Shown here: positions 47,803 to 59,015 of the stretch, one piece after another
Layout: each line of letters starts with the position of its first letter
How positions within the stretch are numbered: the stretch's first letter is position 1
Source: Usnea hakonensis
Lineage: Eukaryota; Ascomycota; Lecanoromycetes; Lecanorales; Parmeliaceae
Reading direction: 5' to 3'
DNA: 64,000 nt
Assembly: GCA_013423325.1 (NCBI GenBank)
Contig: BLJB01000287.1
Location: 985-64,984 of the forward strand
The notes under the pieces: model-generated
The model's database searches: none
What the model was told of the DNA's origin: nothing
Seen by the model: only the letters and a program-made list of their open reading frames with translations
Position numbers and translations under genes: made by a program

Positions 47803-50501
47803 ATGGCCAATTTACTGGCCGAGAAGCTGGTGCAGCCTGCTATCAACCCCAAACACCTGGCGTACTGTCCAACTATGGACTTGATTGCATTAGCGTCCAT
47901 TGACGAGCACATTCATGTTTATAGATTGAATGGTCAAAAGGTCTTCGGGATCTCAAACAAACAATCTGCTAACAAGATAAACCAGATCCAGTGGAAGCCC
48001 AACGGTGAGTCAAACATTTTCTTTCCCTGGGCTATTATTTGCTACGCGACCGACGCATATACTAAGCCTCCTCGAGGTCAATCGCTTGCTGCTGCCTATG
48101 ACAACAACTCCCTTTGTTTGACAAACGCCCATACGGGGAAAGTAGTTCACCTGATAGACTGCTCTGAATACTCAAAGTCCCGGATCTGCTGCTTAGGATG
48201 GGGTATCAATCTTACGGACGGCAACAAAGTCAGCTTGGAGCTCGAAAAATTCAAAGTCGAAGTGACTCTGGACGATGTAATAAGCCAAAACCCTCGCATG
48301 AGGTCCTTGAAAACAGTCCCGGATCTTCCCCTTGATCTAGCTATGCTTGATGTGGAGGCCTCGTTACCCAAGCTAAGTCCTCTGTCTAATGGAGGGATTG
48401 AGTGGGTGCTAGAAATCGGGCAAATGACAGCTACAGAGACTGAAAAGATGTAGGGACGACGTTTTCAGTTCTCGGGCATCGTTAGACACTTTGTTCCAGC
48501 CGTTGACAACTGGCTCTACTGATTATGCAGACATCCTTGTCGTCGGGTTCGAGGATGGTACTGTCCACCTGAGCATCTATGACTTCTTTGAGATTGGTCG
48601 TTTCAATCTGCACCAGGCGTCTAGTGGGTTCCGAGACTGCAGACCGATTTTGCACTGCTCTCACCCCTATTCTACTACTCATTCGATGCTCGTTTCAAAT
48701 TTTGCAGGAGATCAAGAAGAATTGTATGTTGTGCCACTTGATCTTCGCTTGCTATCCAATGCGGGAAGGTATCTATCATTGTTGGCGTCGAAGTCTACCC
48801 AGCTCCACAACCTCCTTCGCTACATTCATCAGGTCGAACGACAAATGCACAATGATTTCAAAGCCTCTCAAGAGTTGCCCAGTCGATTCATGGCGAACAT
48901 AGAGGAAAGTCTGCGAGAGCATGCGGATTGCAATTGGATGCAGGCTGCATATCATCTCGTTGTCACCGGTGATTGCTCTCCCCAAGTCAAAGAATGGTTA
49001 GTTAATCAGCTTGGAGAAAGAGTACGTATTTGGCTTTCCGATGCTGTATATCTGCGATTTAACACTCATGACCATCCCTTAGGGACACAAGCGGTGGGAG
49101 AAGGCCACAACGACAGGCTACGAAAGTGTGCAGCGCCTGGCTCATGAGAATCTGCTGCCAGCCCTAGAGAGATTCACCGTTCTCGTGAGTCGGCTTCGTG
49201 GCTTGTCGAGGTTCCAACTCTCAAATGCCAGCCTTGGGCTGTCAACAACAGAGTTTGACAACATCTTAGACACTATTGATTGTCTTCAACTCTTTGCTCA
49301 TCAGATTCTCATTATTTCAGGTTCGGAACTTCGTCAATTTTTAGCCTTTTCGGCCTGGCTACGACAGGAGATCGATATTCAGGCCTCTGATGCAAGCATG
49401 GCAGAATTTGCAGATATAGATCTCAATGTCGATCATGCAAGTACGCTGGAGTATATCCAAGGCGCCATGACGCAGAGTCAGCTCGCCCGCTTCTTCAACT
49501 TGGAGGCGCAGGGCGAAGAGAAACCCCCAACCAAACTGGCAGCTGAAGGCAGTTCCTTGTTCGAGCTATACAAACGGAAGCTCCAGAAGGCCGGCACGGA
49601 AGAGTCCTCTGCCGGCCGTTTTCCTACACTTGATGCATTGATGAAGTATCTCGATACCCAATGCAATGCCGTCTTCAGTGGAATCGCAGAAACGCAGAGA
49701 AGAAGTGTGAGATTTGGTGCGCCTATTTATCTGCAGAAGGGCACTCCGTCCTGCATGGACATGAGGATGGTGCGCGAGGTATGCAATCCGCCTGATTCAT
49801 GGAGGACGCTTCCGCTGACGCTTCGAGGTGAAAGGAAGTTGAGGGGAAAGAACACTTCCTGCTATACGTAATCCTCGGGCCTGTGGCCCATCACAGTGAA
49901 GGTAATATCTTGTGGCAGATCGCTTCTGTAGAGATGTTAAATCGAGACCAGTGCGTATCTATAGAACCGCCCTAGAAATCAAGAATGGGGTGAGCTCTAC
50001 AAAAACCATGAAGGATGCTGTGATTGAGACAGCTAGCTGGGAGGTCAAAGATGTCAAATTTATCGATGATGGAGAATTGTTGTTAGCGGTCTCCGCAAAC
50101 GGTAAGCTTGCTGATGGCCTTGGGCTTACACGCTTCTTCAGCTGATACATATCCAAGTCTCTTCTCGACTTTTCAGAATCCCATACCGAGGTAAGTTTCA
50201 AGCCTTCGGTGGATTGGCCAATGCCACCAACAATGAAAGAAACGTTGAGCAACAAATGAATGGCAATGATGACCATTTCAGCATCGACCTATCGAGTCCA
50301 GACGTTGCGAACGCTTTTACTTGGCAGGAATTTCCGGAGGGTGTCTCTTGGAGTCCGGAAAGAATGGACGTGAATGGTAAGAAGAATAGACGGGCCATTT
50401 GCGTTGTTGCTCAGGACAGGTTCAATTACAGAGTATATGACTTAGACAGCTCTCGTGGTGGTGAGGTTGTCGAAGAGACTCAGACTGAGATGATGTCCTG
50501 A
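47803..50501 (+). CDS. APC4: Anaphase-promoting complex subunit 4
   Basis: Supported exons are 47803..48004, 48077..48401, 48454..49021, 49083..49778 and from 49844; the 3' exons between about 49880 and 50214 are uncertain, and the final block ends at 50501. The N-terminal WD40-like region starts INPKHLAYCPTMDLIALASI, then VYRLNGQKVFG, INQIQWKPNG and AAAYDNNSLCL. The central APC4 helical domain includes LLRYIHQVERQMHNDFKAS, CNWMQAAYHLVVTGDCSP, GHKRWEKATTTGYESVQRL and the characteristic FLAFSAWLRQEID. The C-terminal part includes GKEHFLLYVILG, WEVKDVKFIDDGELLLA and MDVNGKKNRRAICVVAQD. APC4 is a scaffold of the APC/C ubiquitin ligase that drives mitotic exit. The start at 47803 is the first ATG that gives a family-like N-terminus. 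Confidence 0.85.
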
Positions 50502-51146
50502 TGGAAAGCTGCAAGAAAAGCTGCATATACCACAGCTTCACAAAGACTTGGATTTGGATCAGGGATCTGAAAAGCAATTATAGATGATCGGAATGTGATT
50601 ACAGCAAGATCGCTATGAGGAACGTCCACTATCCAATCAGCGATCGCGCTTTTCTGCTATGTGAAGGGGCGCAGTAAACAGCGTCATGCAATGAATTGAA
50701 ATTGCGCGAGAAGATAGGGACGGGGAACGTGTAGGGGCCGGCGGGCGACCCGGCGCATTGGACATATACGTATATATATGCATCTTGTCCTATCCGTGCG
50801 TGCAGATGGCTTCATAAGCTGAATCTATAGAGTAAATGTAAAGAAAGATACCTGTTAGAATTTAGGAGAGGGTAGAGTTTAACTCGAAGGAAAATTGCGT
50901 AGCTGCTATTTTGAGTACAGCAGAATTTCGAATTTCGGTCTCAAATCTCGCTTCGCCTGTTCGACACGGAATATCAACACACGGCCTTTTGAACTCGAAT
51001 CCTCGTTTACATACGCCTACGGATGGGCTCTTCTTGAAGAATTTCTCAAAGGTCAACTCTCTGTACCCTCATCTCTTCGGGTTTCCATACTCATCTCTAA
51101 GAGCGCTCTCGGTCGTGTGACGAGTTTCCAACCCTGTTGCTGCACG
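50502..51146. other. Spacer between APC4 and importin beta
   Basis: About 645 bp between tandem genes. It includes a GTATATATATGCA tract near 50770-50782. No gene is supported. Confidence 0.45.
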
Positions 51147-54100
51147 ATGGATGTAAGCCAGGTGCTTGAAAGCACCTTCTCACCAGGTGTGTGAGCCATA
51201 TTACACGTGTTTCGGAGATGCAAGTGATCTTTTGAGCTGACGATCGTTGTGTAGATGCATCAGCACGTCAAAATGCAGAACAGCAGCTGTCACAAGCAGC
51301 TGAGCTCAACTTCGTGGGTCTTTCAGGCAGCAGGACGCCGCAATCTTGTACATCATGTATTGAGAGCTGATGAGCATTCTAGTCTAATTATCTCATCACA
51401 CTTGCTCAGGAACTCGCAAATGAGAAAGCCCAGCCCGGTGTTCGTCAAGCCGCCGGTATTACCTTGAAGAACGCATTTACAGCGCGAGAATATACACGTC
51501 TACGTGAAATCCAGTCGCGATGGCTTCAGAGTGTCGATGTCAATACCAAGAGTTCTGTGAGGGAACTGGCACTGCAAACACTCGCTTCGAAGGACACACG
51601 AGCAGGCCAGGCTGCGGCGCAGTTTATCTCATCAATAGCAGCGATCGATATACCAAGGAATCAGTGGCTAGAGTTGATGCCGGCTCTAGTTGAGAATGTT
51701 GGCGAAGGCGCAGACCACCTCAAGCAGGCCTCATTACAGACCATCGGTTACATCTGCGAAGCTGAGGACCAGGACTTGCGCGAGAGCCTCGTACAGCATT
51801 CCAACGCTATCCTCACCGCCGTTGTCCAAGGCGCCCGGAAGGAGGAACCCAACAAGGACGTACGGCTGGCGGCTATCAATTCGTTGTCAGACTCCTTGGA
51901 ATTTGTGCGGACCAATTTTGACAACGAAGGAGAGCGAAATTATATTATGCAGGTCATTTGTGAAGCCACTCAGTCCGGGGACAATCGCATTGAAGCTAGC
52001 TCTTACGGCTGTCTAAATCGGATCATGGGGCTCTACTACGACAAAATGAAGTTCTATATGGAAAAGGCACTCTTCGGGCTGACTATCATGGGTATGAAGA
52101 ACCAAGAGGAAGACGTGGCCAAGCTTGCGATTGAATTTTGGTGTACGGTCTGTGAGGAGGAAATTGCCATCGAGGATGACAACGCTGTGGCTGCCGCAGA
52201 AGGATCCGAACTGCGACCGTTCTACAAATTCGCTCGGATAGCATTTCGCGAGGTTGTGCCTGTACTACTACACCTCTTGGCTCAGCAAGACGAAGATGCC
52301 GCGGACGAGGACTACAATATTTCGAGAGCTGCATATCAATGTCTGCAGTTGTATGCTCAAACAGTGGGGGGAGAGCTCGTACAAACGGTGCTAGGTTTCG
52401 TCGAGGTAAATTTGCGGCATGCGGATTGGCATTTCCGTGATGCGGCCGTGTCGGCTTTTGGTGCAATTATGGAAGGGCCGGATGAGAAGATGCTCCAACC
52501 CTTGATCAAACAGGGTTTGCCGGTATTAATTGGCATGATGGACGACCCTGTGGTACAGGTTAAAGACTCGGCAGCATTCGCACTTGGCCGAATCTGTGAG
52601 AATGTTTCAGAATCTATTGATCCTCAGGAACATCTTCGACCCCTTATTGGAGCTCTATTCGGAGGCCTCTCGAGCAGTCCAAAGATGGCAGGCTCCTGCT
52701 GCTGGGCGTTAATGAACCTGGCAGAGAGATTTTCAGGAGACCCAGGCTGTCAGGAAAATCCCATGTCCCCACACTTTCAAGAGAGTATCCAGCGGCTGCT
52801 TGCCGTGACAGAAGGGTAAGTACCGCGCCTCGAGCCATCGGATTGTACTGAGAGTTTGTAGTGCCGAGCCCGACAATCAATTGAGGATGGCTGCTTACGA
52901 AGTCCTGAATGCATTCGTCACGAACGCTGCGAACGACAGCCTGCCCATCGTCGCCAAGTTATCAGAAGTGATTCTTGAGCGCTTGGAAAAGACAATTCCC
53001 ATGCAACAGCAGATTGTAAGTGTGGAGGATCGGATCACTCTTGAGGAAATTCAGACGAGCCTCACCAGTGTTTTGCTTGTAAGTGACCGTCCACTCGCGC
53101 ACGGCTTTCAAGGACTGACTGTCGACATATGAAGGCCATTGTGCAACGACTGGAGGTGGAGATAAAACCTGCAGCTGACCGCATCATGAATGTGCAATTG
53201 CAAATTCTGAGCTCAGTCGGTAGCAAATCGAGCGTACCAGATACTGTCTTTGCTGCCGTGGGTGCATTGGCAAACGCCCTTGAGGAAGACTTTGCGAAAT
53301 ACATGAGTCCGTTCAGCCCATTCCTCTACAACGCTCTGGGTAATCGAGAAGAGCCTGGATTATGCGCCATGGCCATCGGACTCGTGAGCGACATCACACG
53401 AGCACTAGGGCAGCTGTCCCAACCTTACTGCGACACGTTCATGAATTACCTGCTTCAAAACCTCAGTGTGAGTAATGACAAAGATTGTGAGACATTACAG
53501 TGTTAACAGGTGTGCAGGACAAATCCGTCAGTAATCAATTCAGACCGGCTATCCTTCAAACTTTTGGGGACATTGCTCAGGCTATAGGGCCGCACTTTGA
53601 AACATACCTGTCTGTGGTAGCTCAAGTGTTGCAGACAGCTGCCTCGGTGACGATGGGGGAGAACGCCGTTTTCGAAATGTTTGACTACGTGATCTCGTTG
53701 AGAGAAGGAGTTATGGACGCGTGGTCAGGTGCCATTCTTGCGATGAAAACCAAACGTATGTGGTTGAACACCTCTTGTAAGAACCGACTGACCAGCTTTA
53801 GCCCAAGTCTTGATGCCGTATGTCGAGTCGGTGTTCTCGATATTGAGCGTGATAGCTCAAGATCCAAACCGAAGTGAGGCTCTACTACGATCTGCCATGG
53901 GTGTCATTGGGTGAGTCATCCCAGCAGGTTTTGTACGGAATAGGCGGACTAACCCTTGCGCAGAGATTTGGCAGACACGTTCCCCAACGGCGAATACGCC
54001 AACTACTACCGTGCCGAGTGGATCACACGAATGATCAAGGACACGAAGAGCAATCGCGAGTTCCAGAGCCGTACCATTGAGACTGCTCGTTGGGCTCGGG

Positions 54101-54150
54101 AGCAAGTGAAGCGGCAAACGGGGAACGCTCAAGCGGCTCAAATGTCCTAA
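51147..54150 (+). CDS. KAP95: Importin subunit beta-1 (karyopherin beta 95)
   Basis: Exons are 51147..51186, 51255..51313, 51383..52815, 52862..53078, 53135..53467, 53518..53755, 53802..53910 and 53964..54150, 871 residues, as in other fungi. The N-terminus (MDVSQVLESTFSPDASARQN) and first HEAT repeats (FSNYLITLAQELANEKAQPG) are rebuilt across two introns. Clear HEAT-repeat blocks include EFWCTVCEEEIAIEDD (the acidic loop region), HADWHFRDAAVSAFGAIMEG and KDSAAFALGRICENVS. The C-terminus ends TARWAREQVKRQTGNAQAAQ. It carries importin-alpha/NLS cargo through nuclear pores and releases it on Ran-GTP. No lesion is seen. Confidence 0.95.
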
Positions 54151-55292
54151 TGACAATTCGGCTACTTGCGGCATTGCCATCCAGAGGCACTCAAGCTCGA
54201 CGTCATCGTCGTTATTCTCGTAGCCAGACCAGAACCCAGCGCTACGGCTTAACATCATCAGCTCGGCAGAAAATGATCGACGCCAGGCAGTACGAGTACC
54301 ACCCACTAGCTATCAGAGGTCGCAATGCCACACCGGCGTCCGACCAGGATAGCTCTACCAGCGACAACCCCATTGCACTCCCAGCACATCAAAGCACCAC
54401 ACGAGCATTGACACCCAGCTCCCACAGATCACCATCTCTCGCCCAGATACCCCTCGTCCGGCAGCCACCTCATTTGTGTATATAGCACTTCCCAGCATCG
54501 ACGAGTAATTACGTCAGAACACTATTTCAGTATCGGAGGTGAGACATCGGTACTTTAGCTGTTTTGGGCCTTGGGTGGGCTTTCCCAATTGCGTTATCAT
54601 GTATGCCCAATCATGTATCCTACTCTTAGTCTAGACACACCTTTGTGGTAGACGGTCAACAAAGGCTGATTTACGGTGCACGCGCTGCAATTAACGATCA
54701 AGAGATCGGATTCATTAGACTAGGCTAATCAAAGACTGATACCCTCCCACTGCTAACCGATCTCCTACCTCATGTGCAACGGCCGCAGCTTCCAAATGGT
54801 ACGGACTTGGGATTCACCATACAAGGACTTCCTGGACTCTAAGCTTTCCAGACTAAATTCCGGGCGAGGTCAGGTCGTGGTCTAGCATTTGCGAGTCATC
54901 AGATCGTGTGCATCTTTATCTCTACCCTAGTCACTGCCACGTCTCACGCGCACGTCCGAGGCATTGACATGTCAGACTATTATGGTTGGGAACAGTAAAC
55001 GATGTCGTGTTAGCTGCTAAACTCTACTTTCAGGAATCCGATCCGAATTGTATTCATGCCCTGCTCCACGAAACATTGAGGCGGTCACAATCCAAACATC
55101 TGTGCACTACGATGCGGCCTCGTTGGGAGCCGTCGCGCTTGCTGATGCCTTGCTACCTTGCAATCAAATTTCCTCTACCGAATTTTTCTCTATCGGCAAG
55201 GAGTAGACATGACCATCACTGCAAAGGAGGCAGAAGATTGCCTAGAGATGACCATTAGAGCTGAGTGGAACCGTCCTCGTCTATATCTTGAT
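54151..55292. other. Convergent intergenic region
   Basis: About 1.1 kb between the stop codons of importin beta and the UCH37-type gene. Small frames on both strands have no family features. It presumably holds both 3' untranslated regions. Confidence 0.45.
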
Positions 55293-56420
55293 CTATGCTT
55301 CATCCAGCTCGTTATGACCACCGACCTGCCTCTTCTCCTCAATCCTAGCCTTGGTCTTGATTTTGGCCTCCTCGATCCACTGGTCATAAATCCCGTCGCC
55401 TTGACGTAATTTGAAAGCCGTAACCCCTTTCAAGACGTCTCCGATAAATCCGATAAAATTATGCCGCCTCAGGGAATTCTCCCATTGCCAGGCATTCCGC
55501 TTCTGCACCTCTTGATACAGCATGTCCTGGTCTCCAATCTCTTGTGCCCGTATTCGTAGATCTCGCACCATAGCAAGCAGGTTGAATCTTATCTCGTTTG
55601 ATGGATACCTCTCGATCCTTCGCTGTAGAACAGGTATGACCTTGTCAGGAAAATCTTCGAACGAGCAGCTACCGTGTGAGATAGGCGCAGGCTGAAGTCC
55701 ATCCAGCTCGTAGAGAATTCCGTTGATTGGAGTATATGCAATGAAATGGTACGCATCATCCTCTTCGCTAGCTGATCTCTGAGCCTCGTCAACGAAAGGC
55801 GACGATCGCGCGAATGAATTGTGGACATGCCGTATCAGCTCTGAATTTGAGAGCGCTTCTCCTCTCAACTTGAACCCCAGTCAGTTTCCACATTGGCGAT
55901 TATCGATGGTGCAATAAAGAAGAAAAAGGCCTACTTCTGAAGGAAAGGCGACTGTGAAGTCTTTGAAGTCTTTCAGTTTAGGACCGATGTCCACCTCACC
56001 CTCCTTGTTGAGCACCACGGACAGCAGTGCTTGAGTGCCGCAAGCATTCTGTATAGTCTGCGCAGCGAAGAAGAGTTTCTCCGAGGCGTCAAAATCGTAA
56101 AAGCCGTCTTGTGCACGTTCACTAGGCTTCTCTCCCGTGGGGTATTTAAATAAAAAGATGACGCCGTATACTGGACTGCAATTTCATATGAGCCAATTTC
56201 ATTCAACGCATCCTTGGGTGACTTGCCTTTGTTGTTTCAAGAGGGCGGCATCGAGAGCTACAAGCTCTTCAAATTGAACATCCTTGACTCCGAGGCTGTC
56301 AATCAAGAACGTGAAGACACCCTATGACGGTTATGAGGGTTTTGCAATTCTAGTGGGGACGGGAAGCCAATTGCGTACAGCATCAGATTCTATAGTGTTC
56401 CATCCTGCCGACATTCTCAT
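55293..56420 (-). CDS. uch2: UCH37/UCHL5-type ubiquitin C-terminal hydrolase (C12)
   Basis: Exons are 56420..56379, 56321..56227, 56175..55935 and 55868..55293, 317 residues. Motifs: N-terminus MSAGWNTIESDAGVFTFLID, SPVYGVIFLFKYP, catalytic cysteine in TIQNACGTQALLS, catalytic histidine in DDAYHFIAY and aspartate in LYELDGLQ. The C-terminal extension RRHNFIGFIGDVLKGV is the UCH37-like tail that docks on the proteasome subunit Rpn13. The second intron (56226..56176) begins GCAAGT rather than GT, a GC-AG intron. A second in-frame ATG at 56414 is equally possible as start. The enzyme trims ubiquitin from conjugates at the proteasome; whether a UCH37-type partner set exists here is inference. Confidence 0.92.
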
Positions 56421-57111
56421 GTAGACGGCGACGGACTGTTGGTCGACGAGGCTGAGCCAGCAAGGCTAGTCGCGCAAATTTGAATGTCGGTGGATGGTTG
56501 ACGAATTTTATTCCACGTACTCGTACTCGTACAAATATTACAGTGGTCCTTGACTCTTGACTGCTGTACTTTTGTTTTTACTTGCTCGTGAAGACTGATA
56601 CAACGCCCCCAATCATTAATACAGCAAGCGAACATTGTCTTCAATCTAGCCATAGCCTCCTATATTTCTACCTTTGCCTTTTAGCCCCCATCGAATTTTA
56701 GCTGTTTGCTTTCATTGATTCTAACTCGCAGACTGGAATTTAGTATTACAAACATAATTGAAATCATAGCCATAGCCCGAGACCTACAGCCACAAACCTC
56801 CATTTTCCCTTACCAAGAAACAGCCAGACACCCTTTTTAATGCTCCCTCAATTTCCCATCCATTCCCACATCGCTAAAGAGCTCGATACCCCGCTGTGAA
56901 TGCAAAGTTTGCGGCCAATGCCTTGTCCCAGCTCCTACGCTTGCCAATTGATGACGCAATGTCCTCCTCTTACAGATATTGTACAGATAGTGAAACATGA
57001 AACGAAATGGAAAGACTGTTGTGTGGCTCACTTTACTTGTGGCTGCTTGCCTTTAAGTGGAGAATTATTTTGTTGAAAATCGCTGCTCTCACTGATCAGA
57101 CACATTCATGT
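56421..57111. other. Spacer between UCH37-type gene and C6 regulator
   Basis: About 690 bp with no supported gene. It should contain the promoter of the deubiquitinase and the 3' region of the transcription factor. Confidence 0.45.
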
Positions 57112-59015
57112 TCATTGATCTGGGCACACATACCCGGAAAAGCTTGGTGACTGCCCTCCAAATGCCCACGCTTCCTCGTCTGAATTGGCAATGAAACCAG
57201 GCGAGTATGACGTAGGCGAGTACGCCGGTGAGTCACCTCTGAGACTGTATTCGTAACCTGGGAGAGATCGATTATCAAATGTAAGGCTATTTGGTCTTGG
57301 AGAACTTTGCGAATACGGATTGGATCCCGGGCTTCCGTAGTGGAGGAACGGAGAAGGCGGGTGACTAAGGTCGTCGAAGTTGTGACTTGGCAGCATGGGC
57401 GGAGTACTTGGATACCCAGGCGGGGGGTAGTCAGGAGTACCCGGTTGAGATCCCATGTTCGAATGCGGGAAGCTATACGGACTATGCTGCCTGTGGGGTG
57501 GGGTATTGCTTTGAACAAACGCTTCTTCCCGCCGGCTTTGTCCTGACCTCGACTGCGCAGCAACTTGGTGTCGAGCAAGCGTCAAGCGAGGAAGGTGCAT
57601 CAATTCGTCTAGATCTGAAAGACTCATCTCGGCACGGACGGTGATGGCCTGATTATAGCGTAATTTAGTATCAATCTGCTCGATAGCATGGACTGTCAAA
57701 GAGCCGAGAGCTGCTCCACTAAGTTCGGGAATCGAAGAGTCAATAGCTAGGGCCAGCGTATAGAGTTGCGCGAGAAGAACCAATGCGGAACTTCCCATGT
57801 CGTTAGCTTTGACCAGAGTGACTGGCATCCAGAAAAGTCTCGCTCTGAGAGGCTGCAATTTCTCGAAGAGCTGACTGCTTTGCATCGAAGTGCTACAAGA
57901 CTGGAAGTCCTGCGCAAAATTCAGAATCTCATGTAGCCGTTGCGCAAGAGGATGGACGTTAGGCAGTCGAGCTGACAATCGATGAAGGGAATTGTTTGCC
58001 AGGAACAGCGACTCATCGTCAAATGAGATTGAGGTAGCCTGCATGGAATGAGGAGAGAAGAAGGCTGGGTGGTCTTCAATGTATATTGAAAAACGCGAGA
58101 TGTGCTTCCAAGAACTCATGGAATTAATGACCTGCGGCGATGTCAGAGTATAATGTGGAAAAGCAAGGAAATTTCGTACAGTTGATATGCCGTGCATCAG
58201 CGACGTCCAGCCTCCCCTTCGAAACTCGTAAGCGGATGTTACTCAATAAAAATCGCGCCGCTCACCAATCTGATACCTGCCAAGAAAGCAAGATTGATGC
58301 TGCCAGAACAGCGTCCGAGTTGTCTCTAGAGAAATTCCCAATGGCGCCTTGGAGACCTTTGAGCGCCACCCCTCGGTGGAAATAGGCAAGATTCTTCGTT
58401 TCGAGTGAATTTGTCATCCAGGCAATGTGCGTAGCGGAGAGGGCTAAGATAGAGCTCATGACGAAATCGTACCCAAAAGCCGCATCGAAAAAGCTAGAGC
58501 GAGAACGTGAGCCAAGGGAGTGAAGGTTGGCCGGGTTTCATTGGTACTTACGTCGGAATTTGCTGAACCCATAACGTGCAATGTACGAAGTCTGCTAGCC
58601 TCATGTCTCTATATATACTCGAGAGATGATGAATTAGGCGCAGATCGATGGGAGAAAGGCCACGGAATTGTTGGGAGGATTGCAAATCCATCTCTGGGAA
58701 GGGGAAAACGCCCGTCCGTCGCCATGTTTCGATTTCACTCTCAATCCTTGGAGTCCAGAGAAGGTTCGGCTCTTCCAGAACCCGAGGGGCTTCTTCCAAA
58801 GGTGGATGGTCCATGTAGTCACATCTACAATTATGCTTTGTGCAATTCTTGCTGTCCTTGCAATTAGACTTCGATTCGGACTCAACAGAGCAGGGGCAGA
58901 CGTACCATTGCGGGAATGTCTCGTCGCACCGGATGTGCCGTCTTTTACAGGTCCTACACCCCTTTCTCGATTTCGTGTGACTCTTTCGAGTCGGGCCCGT
59001 GCCGTGAGGAGCCAT
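57112..59015 (-). CDS. C6 zinc-cluster transcription factor, UPC2-like
   Basis: Exons are 59015..58906, 58851..58552, 58493..58277, 58224..58180 and 58131..57112, 563 residues. The Zn2Cys6 DNA-binding cluster (SRKGCRTCKRRHIRCDETF, then PQCKNCTKHNCRCDY) is split by the first intron exactly at the fourth cysteine, and removal of the intron restores all six. A basic patch precedes it. The middle region (ALSATHIAWMTNSLETKNLA, LAASILLSWQ, GGWTSLMHGISTV, NSMSSWKHISRF) resembles the effector domain of UPC2-like fungal regulators, some of which control sterol genes; the target here is unknown. The C-terminus from about residue 430 is Pro/Ser/Tyr-rich and disordered, a likely activation region. The 45-base fourth exon is small but in phase. 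Confidence 0.85.
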
